A stretch of DNA of 64,000 nucleotides from Bacteroidaceae bacterium (GCA_017622495.1 JAGAQY010000034.1:20357-84356), one strand, 5' to 3'; shown: positions 55,053 through 63,920, counted from the stretch's first letter. Notes: generated by a model from the sequence alone, not told the origin. A program made the numbers and translations.

Positions 55053-56489
55053 ATGAAACATATATCACCCGAAGAGCTGAAAGCCATATTTGACACCAAG
55101 CTATTCCACCTCATTGGCGACACGGCCGACGAGTTGGGACTCGAATGCTATGTCGTGGGCGGCTATGTGCGCGACCTCTACCTGGAGCGCCCCTCCAAGG
55201 ATATCGACGTCGTAGTGGTGGGCAGCGGCATTGCCATGGCCGAAGCACTGCGCAAGCGACTGGGCCGAGGCGCCCACGTGAGCATCTTCCGCAACTTCGG
55301 CACCGCACAGCTCAAGTGGCGCGACATGGAGGTAGAGTTCGTAGGGGCACGCAAGGAATCCTATACCCACGACTCACGCAAGCCTATCGTGGAGGATGGC
55401 ACACTGGAGGACGACCAGAACCGCCGCGACTTCACCATCAATGCGCTTGCCGTATGCCTCAATGCAGAGCGCTTCGGTCAGCTCACCGACCCCTTCGACG
55501 GACTACTCGACATGGAGGACCGCCTCATATGCACGCCGCTCGACCCCGACGTGACCTTCAGCGACGACCCCCTACGCATGATGCGCTGCATACGCTTCGC
55601 CACGCAGCTCAACTTCTACATCGAAGAGGAGACCTTCGAGTCGCTCACACGCAATGCCGAGCGCATCAAAATCATCTCCAAGGAGCGCATCATCGACGAA
55701 CTGAACAAAATCATCGCCTCCCCCACCCCTTCAAAGGGTTTCGTGGAACTCGACCGCTGTGGTCTGCTACCCCTCATCTTCCCCGAACTGGCAGCACTGC
55801 AGGGCATAGAGACAGTGAACGGGCGTGCCCACAAGGACAACTTCTACCACACACTCGAAGTGCTCGACAATATTGCCCGGCACACCGACAACCTATGGCT
55901 ACGCTGGGCAGCCCTGTTGCACGACATAGGCAAGCCACGCACCAAGCGCTGGGATCCGCGTCTGGGGTGGACATTCCACAATCACAACTTCATCGGTGAA
56001 AAGATGATACCCACCATCTTCCGCAACATGAAGCTGCCGATGAACGAGAAGATGAAGTATGTGCAGAAACTCGTAGGGCTCCACATGCGCCCCATCGTGA
56101 TTGCCGACGAGGAGGTCACCGACAGCGCCGTGCGCCGACTGCTCTTTGAAGCGGGCGACGATATCGACGACCTGATGATGCTGTGCGAGGCCGACATCAC
56201 CTCGAAGAACGAACTGCGCAAGCAGCGTTTCCTCGACAACTTCCGCCTCGTGCGCGTGAAGCTCAAGGACCTTGAAGAGCGCGACCGCATACGCAACTTC
56301 CAGCCGCCTGTCGATGGCGACGAGATCATGCGCACCTTCGGCCTCAGCCCCTGTGCCGAGGTGGGTGCCCTCAAGAGCAGCATCAAGGATGCTATCCTCG
56401 ACGGCATCATCCCCAACGAGCACGATGCCGCCTATGAGTATATGATGAAGAAAGCCAAGGAGATGGGGCTGGGCCCAATTGAAAATTAA
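55053..56489 (+). CDS. cca: CCA tRNA nucleotidyltransferase (HD-domain class)
   Basis: A 478-residue class II nucleotidyltransferase that adds or repairs the 3' CCA of tRNAs. The N-terminal domain has GGYVRDLYLERPSKDIDVVV (about residues 32-51) with the catalytic DxD, EFVGARKESY, and RRDFTINALA. The RNA-binding part follows (DDPLRMMRCIRFATQLNF). A C-terminal HD domain (ALLHDIGKPRTKRWD near residue 290) is present. The family also includes poly(A) polymerase; the HD domain and Bacteroidetes context favour CCA addition. Spontaneous-stop neighbours are simple repeats, and a large hairpin follows the gene. Confidence 0.93.
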   Translation: MKHISPEELKAIFDTKLFHLIGDTADELGLECYVVGGYVRDLYLERPSKDIDVVVVGSGIAMAEALRKRLGRGAHVSIFRNFGTAQLKWRDMEVEFVGARKESYTHDSRKPIVEDGTLEDDQNRRDFTINALAVCLNAERFGQLTDPFDGLLDMEDRLICTPLDPDVTFSDDPLRMMRCIRFATQLNFYIEEETFESLTRNAERIKIISKERIIDELNKIIASPTPSKGFVELDRCGLLPLIFPELAALQGIETVNGRAHKDNFYHTLEVLDNIARHTDNLWLRWAALLHDIGKPRTKRWDPRLGWTFHNHNFIGEKMIPTIFRNMKLPMNEKMKYVQKLVGLHMRPIVIADEEVTDSAVRRLLFEAGDDIDDLMMLCEADITSKNELRKQRFLDNFRLVRVKLKDLEERDRIRNFQPPVDGDEIMRTFGLSPCAEVGALKSSIKDAILDGIIPNEHDAAYEYMMKKAKEMGLGPIEN

Positions 56490-56604
56490 AAGTTGAAAAT
56501 TGAAAATTAAGGCGGTTTGTGTTCAAACCGAGTGCATGCTTCCTTCTTCTTCAATCAGGTCTTTCGTTGTATAACTTTCAATTTTCAACTTTTAATTTTC
56601 AATT
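56477..56604. repeat. perfect 29-bp inverted repeat after cca
   Basis: 56477-56505 and 56576-56604 are exact reverse complements over 29 bp of A/T-rich sequence (units of GAAAATT). The left arm overlaps the cca stop. Just inside the left arm is a separate hairpin CGGTTTG/CAAACCG (56513-56530). The structure could terminate cca transcription and ends 6 nt before the GTG start of the next gene. Confidence 0.8.
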
Positions 56605-56610
56605 CGAACC

Positions 56611-57243
56611 GTGCTTCACCGTCTTATCGCCGAGGGCGAACATCAGCAGCAGGATTTCAAGTACGAAATCTCCGATGCACGCAAGATTGCGCGCACCCTT
56701 TCAGCCTTTGCCAATACCGACGGAGGCCGCCTGCTCATTGGAGTGAAAGACAATGGCAAGATTGCCGGTGTGCGCAGCGATGAAGAAATATATATGGTAG
56801 AGGCCGCTGCTACCATGTATTGCACACCTCCCGTGGCGTGCCACATGAGTGTCCATCGAGAAGAGGGTCACAATGTCGTGATTGCCGAGGTGGAGGCTAC
56901 GGAGAAGCGCCCCGTGCGTGCCCAGCTCGAAGACGGCAAGCTATGTGCCTTCGTGCGAATTGCCGATGAGAATATCGTGGCATCACCCGTACAGATGGCG
57001 TTATGGCGCGAGGCTACCGACGACGCAGGTACGCTACTTCCTTTTAGCCAGCGCGAGCAATCGCTGCTGCACCTGCTTGCCGATGCTCCCGAACCTCTGA
57101 GCCTCAACCGCTTTGCCCGCCTCGGTCGCCTGCCGCGCCATAGAGCCGTTCAGCTATTGGCACAGTTTATCCGCTTCGGCATCGTGAAGCAGCAGTTCAT
57201 AAACCACACATTCGTATATGTGGCTACCGAAGAAGGTGAATAA
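56611..57243 (+). CDS. AlbA_2 (Schlafen-like) domain protein with C-terminal helix-turn-helix
   Basis: A 210-residue protein with a GTG start. Residues ~8-110 fit the AlbA_2 / divergent AAA-4 domain: EHQQQDFKYEISDARKIART, then LSAFANTDGGRLLIGVKDNG with the conserved FANTxGGxLxIGV motif. Such domains bind nucleic acid or nucleotides. The C-terminal ~60 residues (SLNRFARLGRLPRHRAVQLL) look like a winged helix, suggesting a transcription regulator. The start has little leader because the preceding hairpin repeat ends 6 nt upstream; an internal ATG is not obviously better. It is convergent with lpxB. Confidence 0.82.
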   Translation: MLHRLIAEGEHQQQDFKYEISDARKIARTLSAFANTDGGRLLIGVKDNGKIAGVRSDEEIYMVEAAATMYCTPPVACHMSVHREEGHNVVIAEVEATEKRPVRAQLEDGKLCAFVRIADENIVASPVQMALWREATDDAGTLLPFSQREQSLLHLLADAPEPLSLNRFARLGRLPRHRAVQLLAQFIRFGIVKQQFINHTFVYVATEEGE

Positions 57244-57258
57244 GCGTCGTAATTGTCT

Positions 57259-58449
57259 TTATTTACCCTGCCGCAGCAGCTCCACCATCTTGTCGGCCGC
57301 ATGCTCCGATGCACCAGGCTCGCCCAAAGGAGCGATTACCATCTTGTCATACTCGGAGAACATGCGATTGCGGTAGAAATCATCGAGGAGCAGTTGGTTA
57401 AGCTCTTCCGCCAGTTCGCGCTCACGCATCTCATCGGCTACGAGTTCGTGCACCAGGGGGAAATCGGCCACAAGGTTGACAAGCGAGATGTATTTCACTT
57501 TGAGCACCAAGCTCCGCAGCCACGATACCACCTTACCACACATGATATAGTAGCACACCACTTGCGGCACACGGAAGAGCGCCGTTTCCAGCGTAGCTGT
57601 ACCCGAAGTTACCATAGCAGCATAGGAGTGGCTAAGCAGGGCATAGGTCTCACCATAGACGACAGTGACACCTCGTGTAGCCTCCGACTTTGCAAAGACC
57701 TCTCCGTACATTTCCTTTTCAATGCCCGGTGCACCGGCTATCACCCACTGGAATCCCTTGATTCTCTCTCGGCGGTATACCTTGCCAGGCATAAAATGCT
57801 TGGTGGCACTAAGCATGATGGGGAGGTTGTCTTTGATCTCCTGCTTGCGGCTTCCGGCAAGCAGTGCTACGATGGGCAGTTCGGGATTGAGGCCGTGGCG
57901 TGCGCAGAACTCCTCGCGCGTCTCCGTGTATTGCGCCTTGAAGTCGGCTACGGCATCCACGCAGGGATTGCCCACGTAATGGATGGGATAATCGTGCCCA
58001 GCATAGAAGGGCACCTCGAAGGGCAGGATAGAGAACATCTCGTCTACATAGCGGCGTATGTCCTTGATACGGTACTCCTTCCAAGCCCATATCTTGGGCG
58101 ATATGTAGTAGTACACGGGTATCTGCGTGTGGGTCTTCACATACTTGGCGATGGAAAGGTTGAAGCCGGGATAGTCGACCAGTATCACCACATCGGGCGC
58201 CCATGCCACGATGTCTTCCTTGCACCGGCGCATATTGCGCAGTATGGTACGGGCGTGAAGTACCACCTGCACGAATCCCATATAGGCCAGCTCACGGTAA
58301 TGCTTTACCAGTGTGCCGCCAACAGCCTTCATGAGGTCTCCGCCGAAGAAGCGGAACTCTGCCTCGGGATCTTTGGCTTTGAGCGAACGCATCAGGTTCG
58401 ATGCGTGGAGGTCGCCCGAGGCCTCGCCTGCGATAATGTAGTACTTCAT
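57259..58449 (-). CDS. lpxB: lipid-A-disaccharide synthase
   Basis: A 396-residue LpxB, which joins UDP-diacylglucosamine and lipid X to make the lipid A disaccharide at the inner membrane. It starts MKYYIIAGEASGDLHASNL, the family N-terminus. It contains VDYPGFNLSIAKYVK, YYISPKIWAWKEYRIKDI and PFEVPFYAGHDYPIHYVGNP, all diagnostic, and SGTATLETALFRVPQVVCY in the nucleotide-binding half. It lies 77 nt after surE on the same strand, the usual Bacteroidales pair; the gap contains short TAGGA-type repeats. Confidence 0.97.
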   Translation of the reverse strand: MKYYIIAGEASGDLHASNLMRSLKAKDPEAEFRFFGGDLMKAVGGTLVKHYRELAYMGFVQVVLHARTILRNMRRCKEDIVAWAPDVVILVDYPGFNLSIAKYVKTHTQIPVYYYISPKIWAWKEYRIKDIRRYVDEMFSILPFEVPFYAGHDYPIHYVGNPCVDAVADFKAQYTETREEFCARHGLNPELPIVALLAGSRKQEIKDNLPIMLSATKHFMPGKVYRRERIKGFQWVIAGAPGIEKEMYGEVFAKSEATRGVTVVYGETYALLSHSYAAMVTSGTATLETALFRVPQVVCYYIMCGKVVSWLRSLVLKVKYISLVNLVADFPLVHELVADEMRERELAEELNQLLLDDFYRNRMFSEYDKMVIAPLGEPGASEHAADKMVELLRQGK

Positions 58450-58526
58450 TGTTGTTGCTTGATTTCTTAGGATTAGCTAGGATTTTCTAGGAATCTCTAT
58501 GAATTTCCAGGAATTCCTAGGCTATT

Positions 58527-59303
58527 TTACAAATTCAAATCCCAGTCGTTTATCATCTCCTCCATCATACGGTAGTCGGTCATATCGATTTGTATGGGAG
58601 TCACAGCCACGTACCCCTCAGTGAGGTTGGGGCGGTCGGCATCATGCGGATGGTCGTCGCGCAAGCAGAAGCTACCCACCAGCCAGAAGTAGTTGCCGCC
58701 ACGCGGATGCGGATGTTCTTCCCACTCCTGCGTCCACTCTCCCTTGGCCATGCGGCACACCTTCACCCCTTCGTAGATGGGCGTAGCGGGGAAGTTCACA
58801 TTAAGACAGGTGCCATTGGGAAGTCCACGTTCAAGCACCTGCTCTACAATCTTCACGATGTAGGGAGCGCAAGGCTCAAAGTCTGCTTCAGGTGAATGGT
58901 TGTCGAGCGAGAAACCTACCGAAGGGATACCCTTCATGCACCCCTCGATGACGATACCCATAGTACCCGAGTAGTGCACGTTGACACCCGAGTTGTCGCC
59001 ATGGTTGATGCCACCGATAATCATGTCGGGCTGGCGGTCGGCAAACTCGTGCAGCGCCATCTTGATGCAGTCGACAGGCGTGCCCGAGCAGCGGTAGATG
59101 GTGATGCCTTCACGCTCGCTCACCAGATTGTAGTACACGGGCTGCGTAGAGGTGATGGCACACCCCATCCCTGAGCGCCCGCCATCGGGAGCCATCACGA
59201 GCACATCGGCCATCGGAGCCAGCAACTCAGCCAGGAAGTTGATGCCACGCGCCTTATAGCCATCATCATTAGATATCAATATCAAAGGTCTTTCGCTGTT
59301 CAT
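58527..59303 (-). CDS. surE: 5'/3'-nucleotidase SurE
   Basis: A 258-residue SurE, a metal-dependent nucleoside monophosphate phosphatase of stationary-phase survival. LILISNDDGYKARGI at the start gives the acidic metal site (Asp-Asp), with MAPDGGRSGMGCAIT and GINHGDNSGVNVHYSGTMG supplying the remaining ligands. The length is normal. It is divergent from parA; the 176-bp gap between them carries a DnaA-box-like sequence. Confidence 0.96.
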   Translation of the reverse strand: MNSERPLILISNDDGYKARGINFLAELLAPMADVLVMAPDGGRSGMGCAITSTQPVYYNLVSEREGITIYRCSGTPVDCIKMALHEFADRQPDMIIGGINHGDNSGVNVHYSGTMGIVIEGCMKGIPSVGFSLDNHSPEADFEPCAPYIVKIVEQVLERGLPNGTCLNVNFPATPIYEGVKVCRMAKGEWTQEWEEHPHPRGGNYFWLVGSFCLRDDHPHDADRPNLTEGYVAVTPIQIDMTDYRMMEEMINDWDLNL

Positions 59304-59383
59304 ACCATAATAATATTATATTATCATCGCGAAATTAGCACAAAACCGCCGAAGCGCCAAAAGTTATTAACAAAATTGGGGAG

Positions 59384-59392
59384 TTATCCACA
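59384..59392. other. DnaA-box-like sequence between surE and parA
   Basis: TTATCCACA matches the high-affinity DnaA box. Only this one exact copy was seen in the gap, so the site suggests, but does not show, nearness to the replication origin. Confidence 0.35.
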
Positions 59393-59479
59393 TTTTTAGA
59401 AAGTTTAGGACCTTTTTTAGCAAAGTTACACAGATATTTGTTTATTTCGCGCTCGGAAACAAAAAGCAAGTATTAGAAA

Positions 59480-60244
59480 ATGGGAAAGATTATCGCATTG
59501 GCCAACCAGAAGGGAGGCGTGGGCAAGACCACTACTGCCATCAACCTTGCAGCCTCGTTGGCTACGCTGGAAAAGAAAGTACTGCTCATCGATGCCGACC
59601 CGCAGGCCAACGCCTCATCGGGCCTCGGCGTGGACATCCACAATGTGGATTGTTCTATCTATGAATGCCTTATCGATGGCCGCGACCCTCGCGAAGCCAT
59701 CTACACTACAGACATCGAAGGACTTGAAGTGATAGCCTCACACATCGACCTCGTAGGGGCCGAGATTGAGATGCTCAACCTCGAACAGCGCGAGACCGTA
59801 CTCAAGCGCATGCTCGAACCCTTCGAAAAGGAATACGACTACATCCTCATCGACTGCTCGCCCTCGCTGGGCCTCATCACGGTGAATGCCCTCACGGCGG
59901 CCCACTCGGTGATAATACCCGTACAATGCGAGTACTTCGCCTTGGAGGGTATCAGCAAGCTGCTCAATACCATCAAGATTATCAAGTCGAAGCTCAACCC
60001 CGGCCTCAACATTGAAGGCTTCCTGCTCACGATGTACGACTCACGTCTTCGCCTGAGCAACCAAGTGCTCGACGAGGTACGCCGCCACTTCCAGGAGCTG
60101 GTGTTCGACACCGTCATCCAGCGCAACGTACGCCTCAGCGAAGCCCCCAGCCACGGCATCCCTGCTATCCTCTACGATGCCGAGTCGAAAGGTGCACAGA
60201 ACTACCTGACTTTGGCGCAGGAAATCATAAAGAAGAATGGATAA
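59480..60244 (+). CDS. parA: chromosome-partitioning ATPase ParA (Soj)
   Basis: A 254-residue Walker-type ParA that moves origin-proximal DNA with ParB. The deviant Walker A motif KGGVGKTT is at residues 11-18, followed by LLIDADPQANASSGLG and the Walker B-like YILIDCSPSLGLIT. The length is that of a chromosomal Soj without an N-terminal regulatory domain. parB follows after 83 nt that contain paired simple repeats. Confidence 0.96.
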   Translation: MGKIIALANQKGGVGKTTTAINLAASLATLEKKVLLIDADPQANASSGLGVDIHNVDCSIYECLIDGRDPREAIYTTDIEGLEVIASHIDLVGAEIEMLNLEQRETVLKRMLEPFEKEYDYILIDCSPSLGLITVNALTAAHSVIIPVQCEYFALEGISKLLNTIKIIKSKLNPGLNIEGFLLTMYDSRLRLSNQVLDEVRRHFQELVFDTVIQRNVRLSEAPSHGIPAILYDAESKGAQNYLTLAQEIIKKNG

Positions 60245-60327
60245 TGGAGAATTGAGAATGAATAATTAGCAGCGCACTGCCGGCTCCTGATTTTCAATTC
60301 TCAATTTTCAATTTTCAATTATACAAT

Positions 60328-61203
60328 ATGGCAACCAAGAAATACCCCTCATTAGGCCGCGGCCTCGACGCCCTCATCTCCACCGATACGGTGAAGACCG
60401 AAGGCTCATCATCCATCAGCGAGATAGCCATCAGCCAAATCAAGGCAAACCCCAACCAGCCGCGCCGCGAGTTTGACCCCGAGGCACTGCAGGAACTTGC
60501 CGACTCCATCAAGGAGATAGGCATCATACAGCCCATCACCCTGCGCAAGATGGACGACGGCACCTACCAGATTATCGCCGGCGAGCGCCGCTTCCGTGCA
60601 TCGCAGCTCGCCGGACTCACCACTGTGCCCGCCTACATACGCACTGCCGATGACGAAAACGTGATGGAGATGGCGCTCATCGAAAACATACAGCGCGAGG
60701 ACCTCAACTCCATGGAGATAGCCCTCGCCTACCAACACCTGCTCGAGGAGTACAGCCTCACCCAGGAAAAGCTGAGCGAACGCGTAGGAAAGAAACGCAC
60801 CACCATCGCCAACTACCTGCGCCTGCTCAAGCTCCCCGCACAGATACAGGTGGCACTCAAGAACCGCGAGCTCGACATGGGTCACGCCCGTGCACTCCTC
60901 GCACTTGAGAACCCTGTGGATCAGATAAGACTCTTCCAAGACATTCAGGCCAATGGCTACTCAGTGCGCAAGGTCGAGGAACTCATCAAAGAAAACAAAA
61001 CAGCCCAAACGAATGTTACAAAAAAATCGGGCAACAAAGGAGCCGGTGACTTCGACATACTCAAGAAGCATCTTGCATCTTTTTTCCAAACCGACGTGCA
61101 GCTTACATGTAGTCCCAAGGGCAAGGGCAAAATAGCCATTACATTCAAAAACGAGCAAGAGCTGGAGCGTATCATCGGATTGTTGGACAAGCTGAAAGCA
61201 TGA
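60328..61203 (+). CDS. parB: chromosome-partitioning protein ParB (Spo0J)
   Basis: A 291-residue ParB, the CTP-dependent clamp that loads at parS. The N-terminal domain has QPRREFDPEALQELADSIK and the CTP-binding GERRFRASQLAG, with ENIQREDLNSMEIALAYQHL. The central helix-turn-helix (LTQEKLSERVGKKRTTIANY) and a C-terminal dimerisation region follow. The stop overlaps the start of the next gene by 4 nt (ATGA). Confidence 0.96.
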   Translation: MATKKYPSLGRGLDALISTDTVKTEGSSSISEIAISQIKANPNQPRREFDPEALQELADSIKEIGIIQPITLRKMDDGTYQIIAGERRFRASQLAGLTTVPAYIRTADDENVMEMALIENIQREDLNSMEIALAYQHLLEEYSLTQEKLSERVGKKRTTIANYLRLLKLPAQIQVALKNRELDMGHARALLALENPVDQIRLFQDIQANGYSVRKVEELIKENKTAQTNVTKKSGNKGAGDFDILKKHLASFFQTDVQLTCSPKGKGKIAITFKNEQELERIIGLLDKLKA

Positions 61204-62000
61204 AAGAGCCTATCCGCTACATATTCATCCTGATGGCAGCGTGGTGTATGCCAGTTTTGCTATCGGCCCAGGCCGACAGCCTTCTTGTGCTGAGCGACAC
61301 ACTGCCTGCCCTTGCTCCACGCGATAGCCGCATCATCGTCCTCAGCGACTCGCTCCACCGTGCTGCAGGTGCCGAGTTGGGTATAACCTCAGAGGAGGCA
61401 GGACACTCCGAGAATGCCGAGAACTCAGAAATTACCGACACCACGAAAACCCCGAAAGCCTCCTCCCGCCGCGAGCTACGCAAGCAGAAGCTCGCCACCT
61501 TCACCCCCGACCCTGGCAAGGCCACATGGGCCGGCATCGTGTTCCCTGGAGGAGGACAGATATACAACCACAAATACTGGAAGCTACCCATCGTCTACGG
61601 AGGCTTCCTCGGCTGCGCCTACGCCCTCAACTGGAACAACCAGATGTACAGCGACTACTCGCAGGCCTACCTCGACATCATGGACGACGACCCCGGCACC
61701 GCCAGCTACGAGGACTTCCTCCCACCCCGCTACAACGTGGAGGCCAACCGCGACTACCTGGAGCGCGTGTTCAAGAACCGCAAGGACAACTACCGTCGCC
61801 AGCGCGACCTCAGCATCTTCTGCTTCATCGGCGTATACCTCATCTCCGTCATCGATGCCTATGTCGATGCCGAGCTATCCAACTTCGACATTTCCGAAGA
61901 CCTCAGCGTGCAGGTGCGCCCCAGCATCATCGACCATCAGCGCCACGCCACGCCCCGCAACACCCAATCCTACGGGCTGCAGTGCAGCTTCAGTTTCTAA
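61200..62000 (+). CDS. DUF5683 membrane-associated protein
   Basis: A 266-residue protein with an N-terminal signal peptide (cleavage near residue 25, LSAQA) and a low-complexity linker rich in E, S, T and A. It has the DUF5683 core: ATWAGIVFPGGGQIYNHKYW, YGGFLGCAYALNWNN and the hydrophobic FCFIGVYLISVIDAYVDAEL. DUF5683 genes commonly follow parB in Bacteroidetes; the function is unknown. It starts within the parB stop (4-nt overlap) and its end overlaps the convergent TfoX-like gene by 11 nt. Confidence 0.9.
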   Translation: MKEPIRYIFILMAAWCMPVLLSAQADSLLVLSDTLPALAPRDSRIIVLSDSLHRAAGAELGITSEEAGHSENAENSEITDTTKTPKASSRRELRKQKLATFTPDPGKATWAGIVFPGGGQIYNHKYWKLPIVYGGFLGCAYALNWNNQMYSDYSQAYLDIMDDDPGTASYEDFLPPRYNVEANRDYLERVFKNRKDNYRRQRDLSIFCFIGVYLISVIDAYVDAELSNFDISEDLSVQVRPSIIDHQRHATPRNTQSYGLQCSFSF

Positions 62001-62313
62001 TTTTTCTCTTAGGCTTGGGATAAGGCAAGGCCTGTTCCAGTGCCCGAACCACTTTCACGGCCTCCCTCCCGTGCTCAATATCGAGGATGTAGTGCTCCTT
62101 TGCGCCTTCGTAGGGAAATCCTTTCTCTGCTTCGGTCATCAGGTCTGCAATGGCGGGGTGAATCTTCACGTATGCGATGTTGTCGCAAGCGAGAACGACA
62201 GGCTTCTCGTTTATATAAACCATATAGTCGCCAAACATCTTGCGACTGCGCACATCCCCTGCTTCTGCAAGCTGCGTGCAGACAAACTCTATGAATTCGA
62301 CGGTGCAAGCCAT
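61990..62313 (-). CDS. TfoX N-terminal-domain protein
   Basis: A 107-residue protein that matches the TfoX/Sxy N-terminal domain: RSRKMFGDYMVYINEKPVVL and DNIAYVKIHPAIADLM with the K-M-F-G motif. In Proteobacteria the full-length protein controls competence; here only the N-terminal domain is present and the role is unknown. It overlaps the DUF5683 gene tail to tail. Confidence 0.85.
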   Translation of the reverse strand: MACTVEFIEFVCTQLAEAGDVRSRKMFGDYMVYINEKPVVLACDNIAYVKIHPAIADLMTEAEKGFPYEGAKEHYILDIEHGREAVKVVRALEQALPYPKPKRKIRN

Positions 62314-62348
62314 ACTTCTCTTTTAGATAAGCTTTCGTGACCCTCTCC

Positions 62349-62972
62349 TCACCCCTTCACATAAACCAAGCTGCTTCCCCGCCCGATGGCGCGGATGCCC
62401 GATGCCTCCTCCTTGCGTACCTTGCGCAGTTCCACGGTGGCGGTCGATAGGGACAGTTCGTTCAGCTCGGCATAGTCGCGAGTGCGCATATAGCCGTGCT
62501 CTTCGATGAAGGCTATGGCGCGACTGATGCGCTCCTCCAGCGTGTAGGGCGAGCGCTTGATGCGGCTCTGCTGGCCACGCTCGAACGTGCATTGGCTGCG
62601 CACGGCTTTCACCAGCGCTTTGTCGGCTCGGTAGTGTACGCCGTTCACCTCGATGCTCTGCGCATTGCGCTGCGGCTCGTTCTCTGCAAACGCATCCTGC
62701 TCCTTGTCTTTGCACACACCTATCGTGGCCTTGAAGGTGCCGATGCCGTCAATCGTCACGGCGCAGCCGTGTGCCATGAGACGGGCCAGCGATGTGGCTG
62801 CCTGACTGAGCACCTGCACTGCCGTGGCCTCGCTGATGCCATAGCCCGGGATAGAGATTTCCTTGACAAACTCGGCCATCGTCACCCGGCGCGACGTCTC
62901 CATGCGGTAGTATGCCTTGTTCTCACTGTTGTCATTGATGCTCTTGAACTCTTGTTTGATGTATTTTGCCAT
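62349..62972 (-). CDS. HU-like DNA-binding protein with C-terminal helix-turn-helix extension
   Basis: A 207-residue protein. Residues ~25-125 resemble the Bacteroidetes HU-related (histone-like) family: RRVTMAEFVKEISIPGYGIS, VTIDGIGTFKATIGVCKDKE and a final basic strand. The last ~70 residues (YTLEERISRAIAFIEEHGYM, then NELSLSTATVELRKVRKEE) look like a helix-turn-helix domain rather than the usual short tail. It may be a nucleoid protein with extra sequence specificity. A related dispersed hairpin repeat lies just upstream of its start (63034-63177). Confidence 0.84.
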   Translation of the reverse strand: MAKYIKQEFKSINDNSENKAYYRMETSRRVTMAEFVKEISIPGYGISEATAVQVLSQAATSLARLMAHGCAVTIDGIGTFKATIGVCKDKEQDAFAENEPQRNAQSIEVNGVHYRADKALVKAVRSQCTFERGQQSRIKRSPYTLEERISRAIAFIEEHGYMRTRDYAELNELSLSTATVELRKVRKEEASGIRAIGRGSSLVYVKG

Positions 62973-63033
62973 AATATCTTAGTTTTGTAGTTCTTCTTTG
63001 TTTCACGCAAAAGCTTCTTTTTATCTTTTTTTG

Positions 63034-63177
63034 TCTCACGCGAATCTCGCAAATCTCGCAAAAATAACGCATCGCTTCACTCGCGTTTGTCGGCGATTCC
63101 GCCGAGTGTGTTCGCGCCGGATGGCTAGCACAAGCGAATGCGCGTGCCCTTTGCGAGATTCGCGAGATTCGCGTGAG
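63034..63177. repeat. dispersed long hairpin repeat, copy B
   Basis: Arms TCTCACGCGAATCTCGCAAA (left) and the matching right arm ending GCGAGATTCGCGTGAG give a near-perfect 28-bp inverted repeat. The core GCCGGATGGCTAGCACAAGC is shared in diverged form with the copies at 7913-8038 and 63626-63799. The remaining 62973-63209 gap has no gene. Confidence 0.82.
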
Positions 63178-63209
63178 GAAATCTTTTACAAGCGGTTCCC
63201 TTTTAGAGA

Positions 63210-63596
63210 TCAATCCTTGAATTCGTTGACAACCCGCTTAATTCCCTCGCGGAAATCATAAACGTTAAAGTTGATGAGCAATCCTATACGTTTGTCCATC
63301 AGTTTGAGGTACGTGAGCAGCTGCTTGTAGTGTACAGGCTTCAGCTCCTCTACGGACTTTAGCTCTATGATGATGGAATCCTCCACGAGCAGGTCCAGTC
63401 GCAAACCCTCTCCCAAGTTCACCCCTTTATAATTCATCTCCACCGGCACCTGCGAGGCTACGGATAATCCGTTAAGCTCCAATTCGTGGATCAGAGCTTT
63501 CTCGTAAGCGGCTTCCAGCAGCCCTGGCCCTAACGCGTTGTACACCTCCATCGCACAACCGATAATCTTGTATGATAGTGGGTCCTTTGCTTTCAT
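63210..63596 (-). CDS. GxxExxY protein
   Basis: A 128-residue GxxExxY-family protein. LGPGLLEAAYEKALIHELEL contains the family motif G-x-x-E-x-x-Y, and a PD-(D/E)xK-like core (GLRLDLLVEDSIIIELKSVE, then YLKLMDKRIGLLINFNV) suggests a nuclease fold. The function is unknown; these genes are often strewn among repeats and mobile regions. Here it lies between two copies of the dispersed hairpin repeat. Confidence 0.93.
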   Translation of the reverse strand: MKAKDPLSYKIIGCAMEVYNALGPGLLEAAYEKALIHELELNGLSVASQVPVEMNYKGVNLGEGLRLDLLVEDSIIIELKSVEELKPVHYKQLLTYLKLMDKRIGLLINFNVYDFREGIKRVVNEFKD

Positions 63597-63623
63597 CGTA
63601 TTTTAGTTTTATGTTTTACTTTT

Positions 63624-63639
63624 TGTTTCACGCGAAACG
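63624..63639. other. parS-like palindrome
   Basis: TGTTTCACGCGAAACG differs at two positions from the classic parS TGTTTCACGTGAAACA. It lies 2.4 kb beyond parB and overlaps the left arm of the dispersed repeat copy C, which makes a chance match more likely. Confidence 0.3.
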
Positions 63640-63799
63640 AAGTTCGCCGCCCAAAGGGGCTAAAGGCAATCTCGCGAATCTCGCAAAATAACGCGTCACT
63701 ACCTTTGCGTTCGTCGGCGTTTCCGCCGAGTGTTCGCATCGGATGGTTAGCACAAGCGAATGCGCGTGCTCTTTGCGTGATTTGCGAGATTCGCGTGAG
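63626..63799. repeat. dispersed long hairpin repeat, copy C, with a 33-bp insertion
   Basis: Same arms and core as copy B (AATCTCGCGAATCTCGCA; CGGATGGTTAGCACAAGC; end GAGATTCGCGTGAG). The left arm is split after CACGCGA by about 33 extra bases containing GGCTAAAGGC. With the stretch up to 63920 it fills the 324-bp gap, which has no other visible gene. Confidence 0.8.
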
Positions 63800-63920
63800 C
63801 CTTATCGAATAGTTTCGCTGTTTACTCCGTAAAGTTACGAAATATTTGCCCGAAAAGCAAGTCTGTCTTATACTGCTATAGGTAGACACATTTAATAACC
63901 ATTAAAGATGTGTAAACAGT

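Noticed and set aside
57253..58470. A 405-codon plus-strand open frame opposite lpxB
   Set aside because: The minus strand encodes a full LpxB with all family motifs; the opposite frame has no recognisable domain and is codon-bias shadow.
62932..63213. A 93-codon minus-strand frame rich in repeated RISRISQRA-type residues
   Set aside because: It is translation of the dispersed hairpin repeat copy B; similar false frames arise from copies A (7915-8142) and C (63593-63889).
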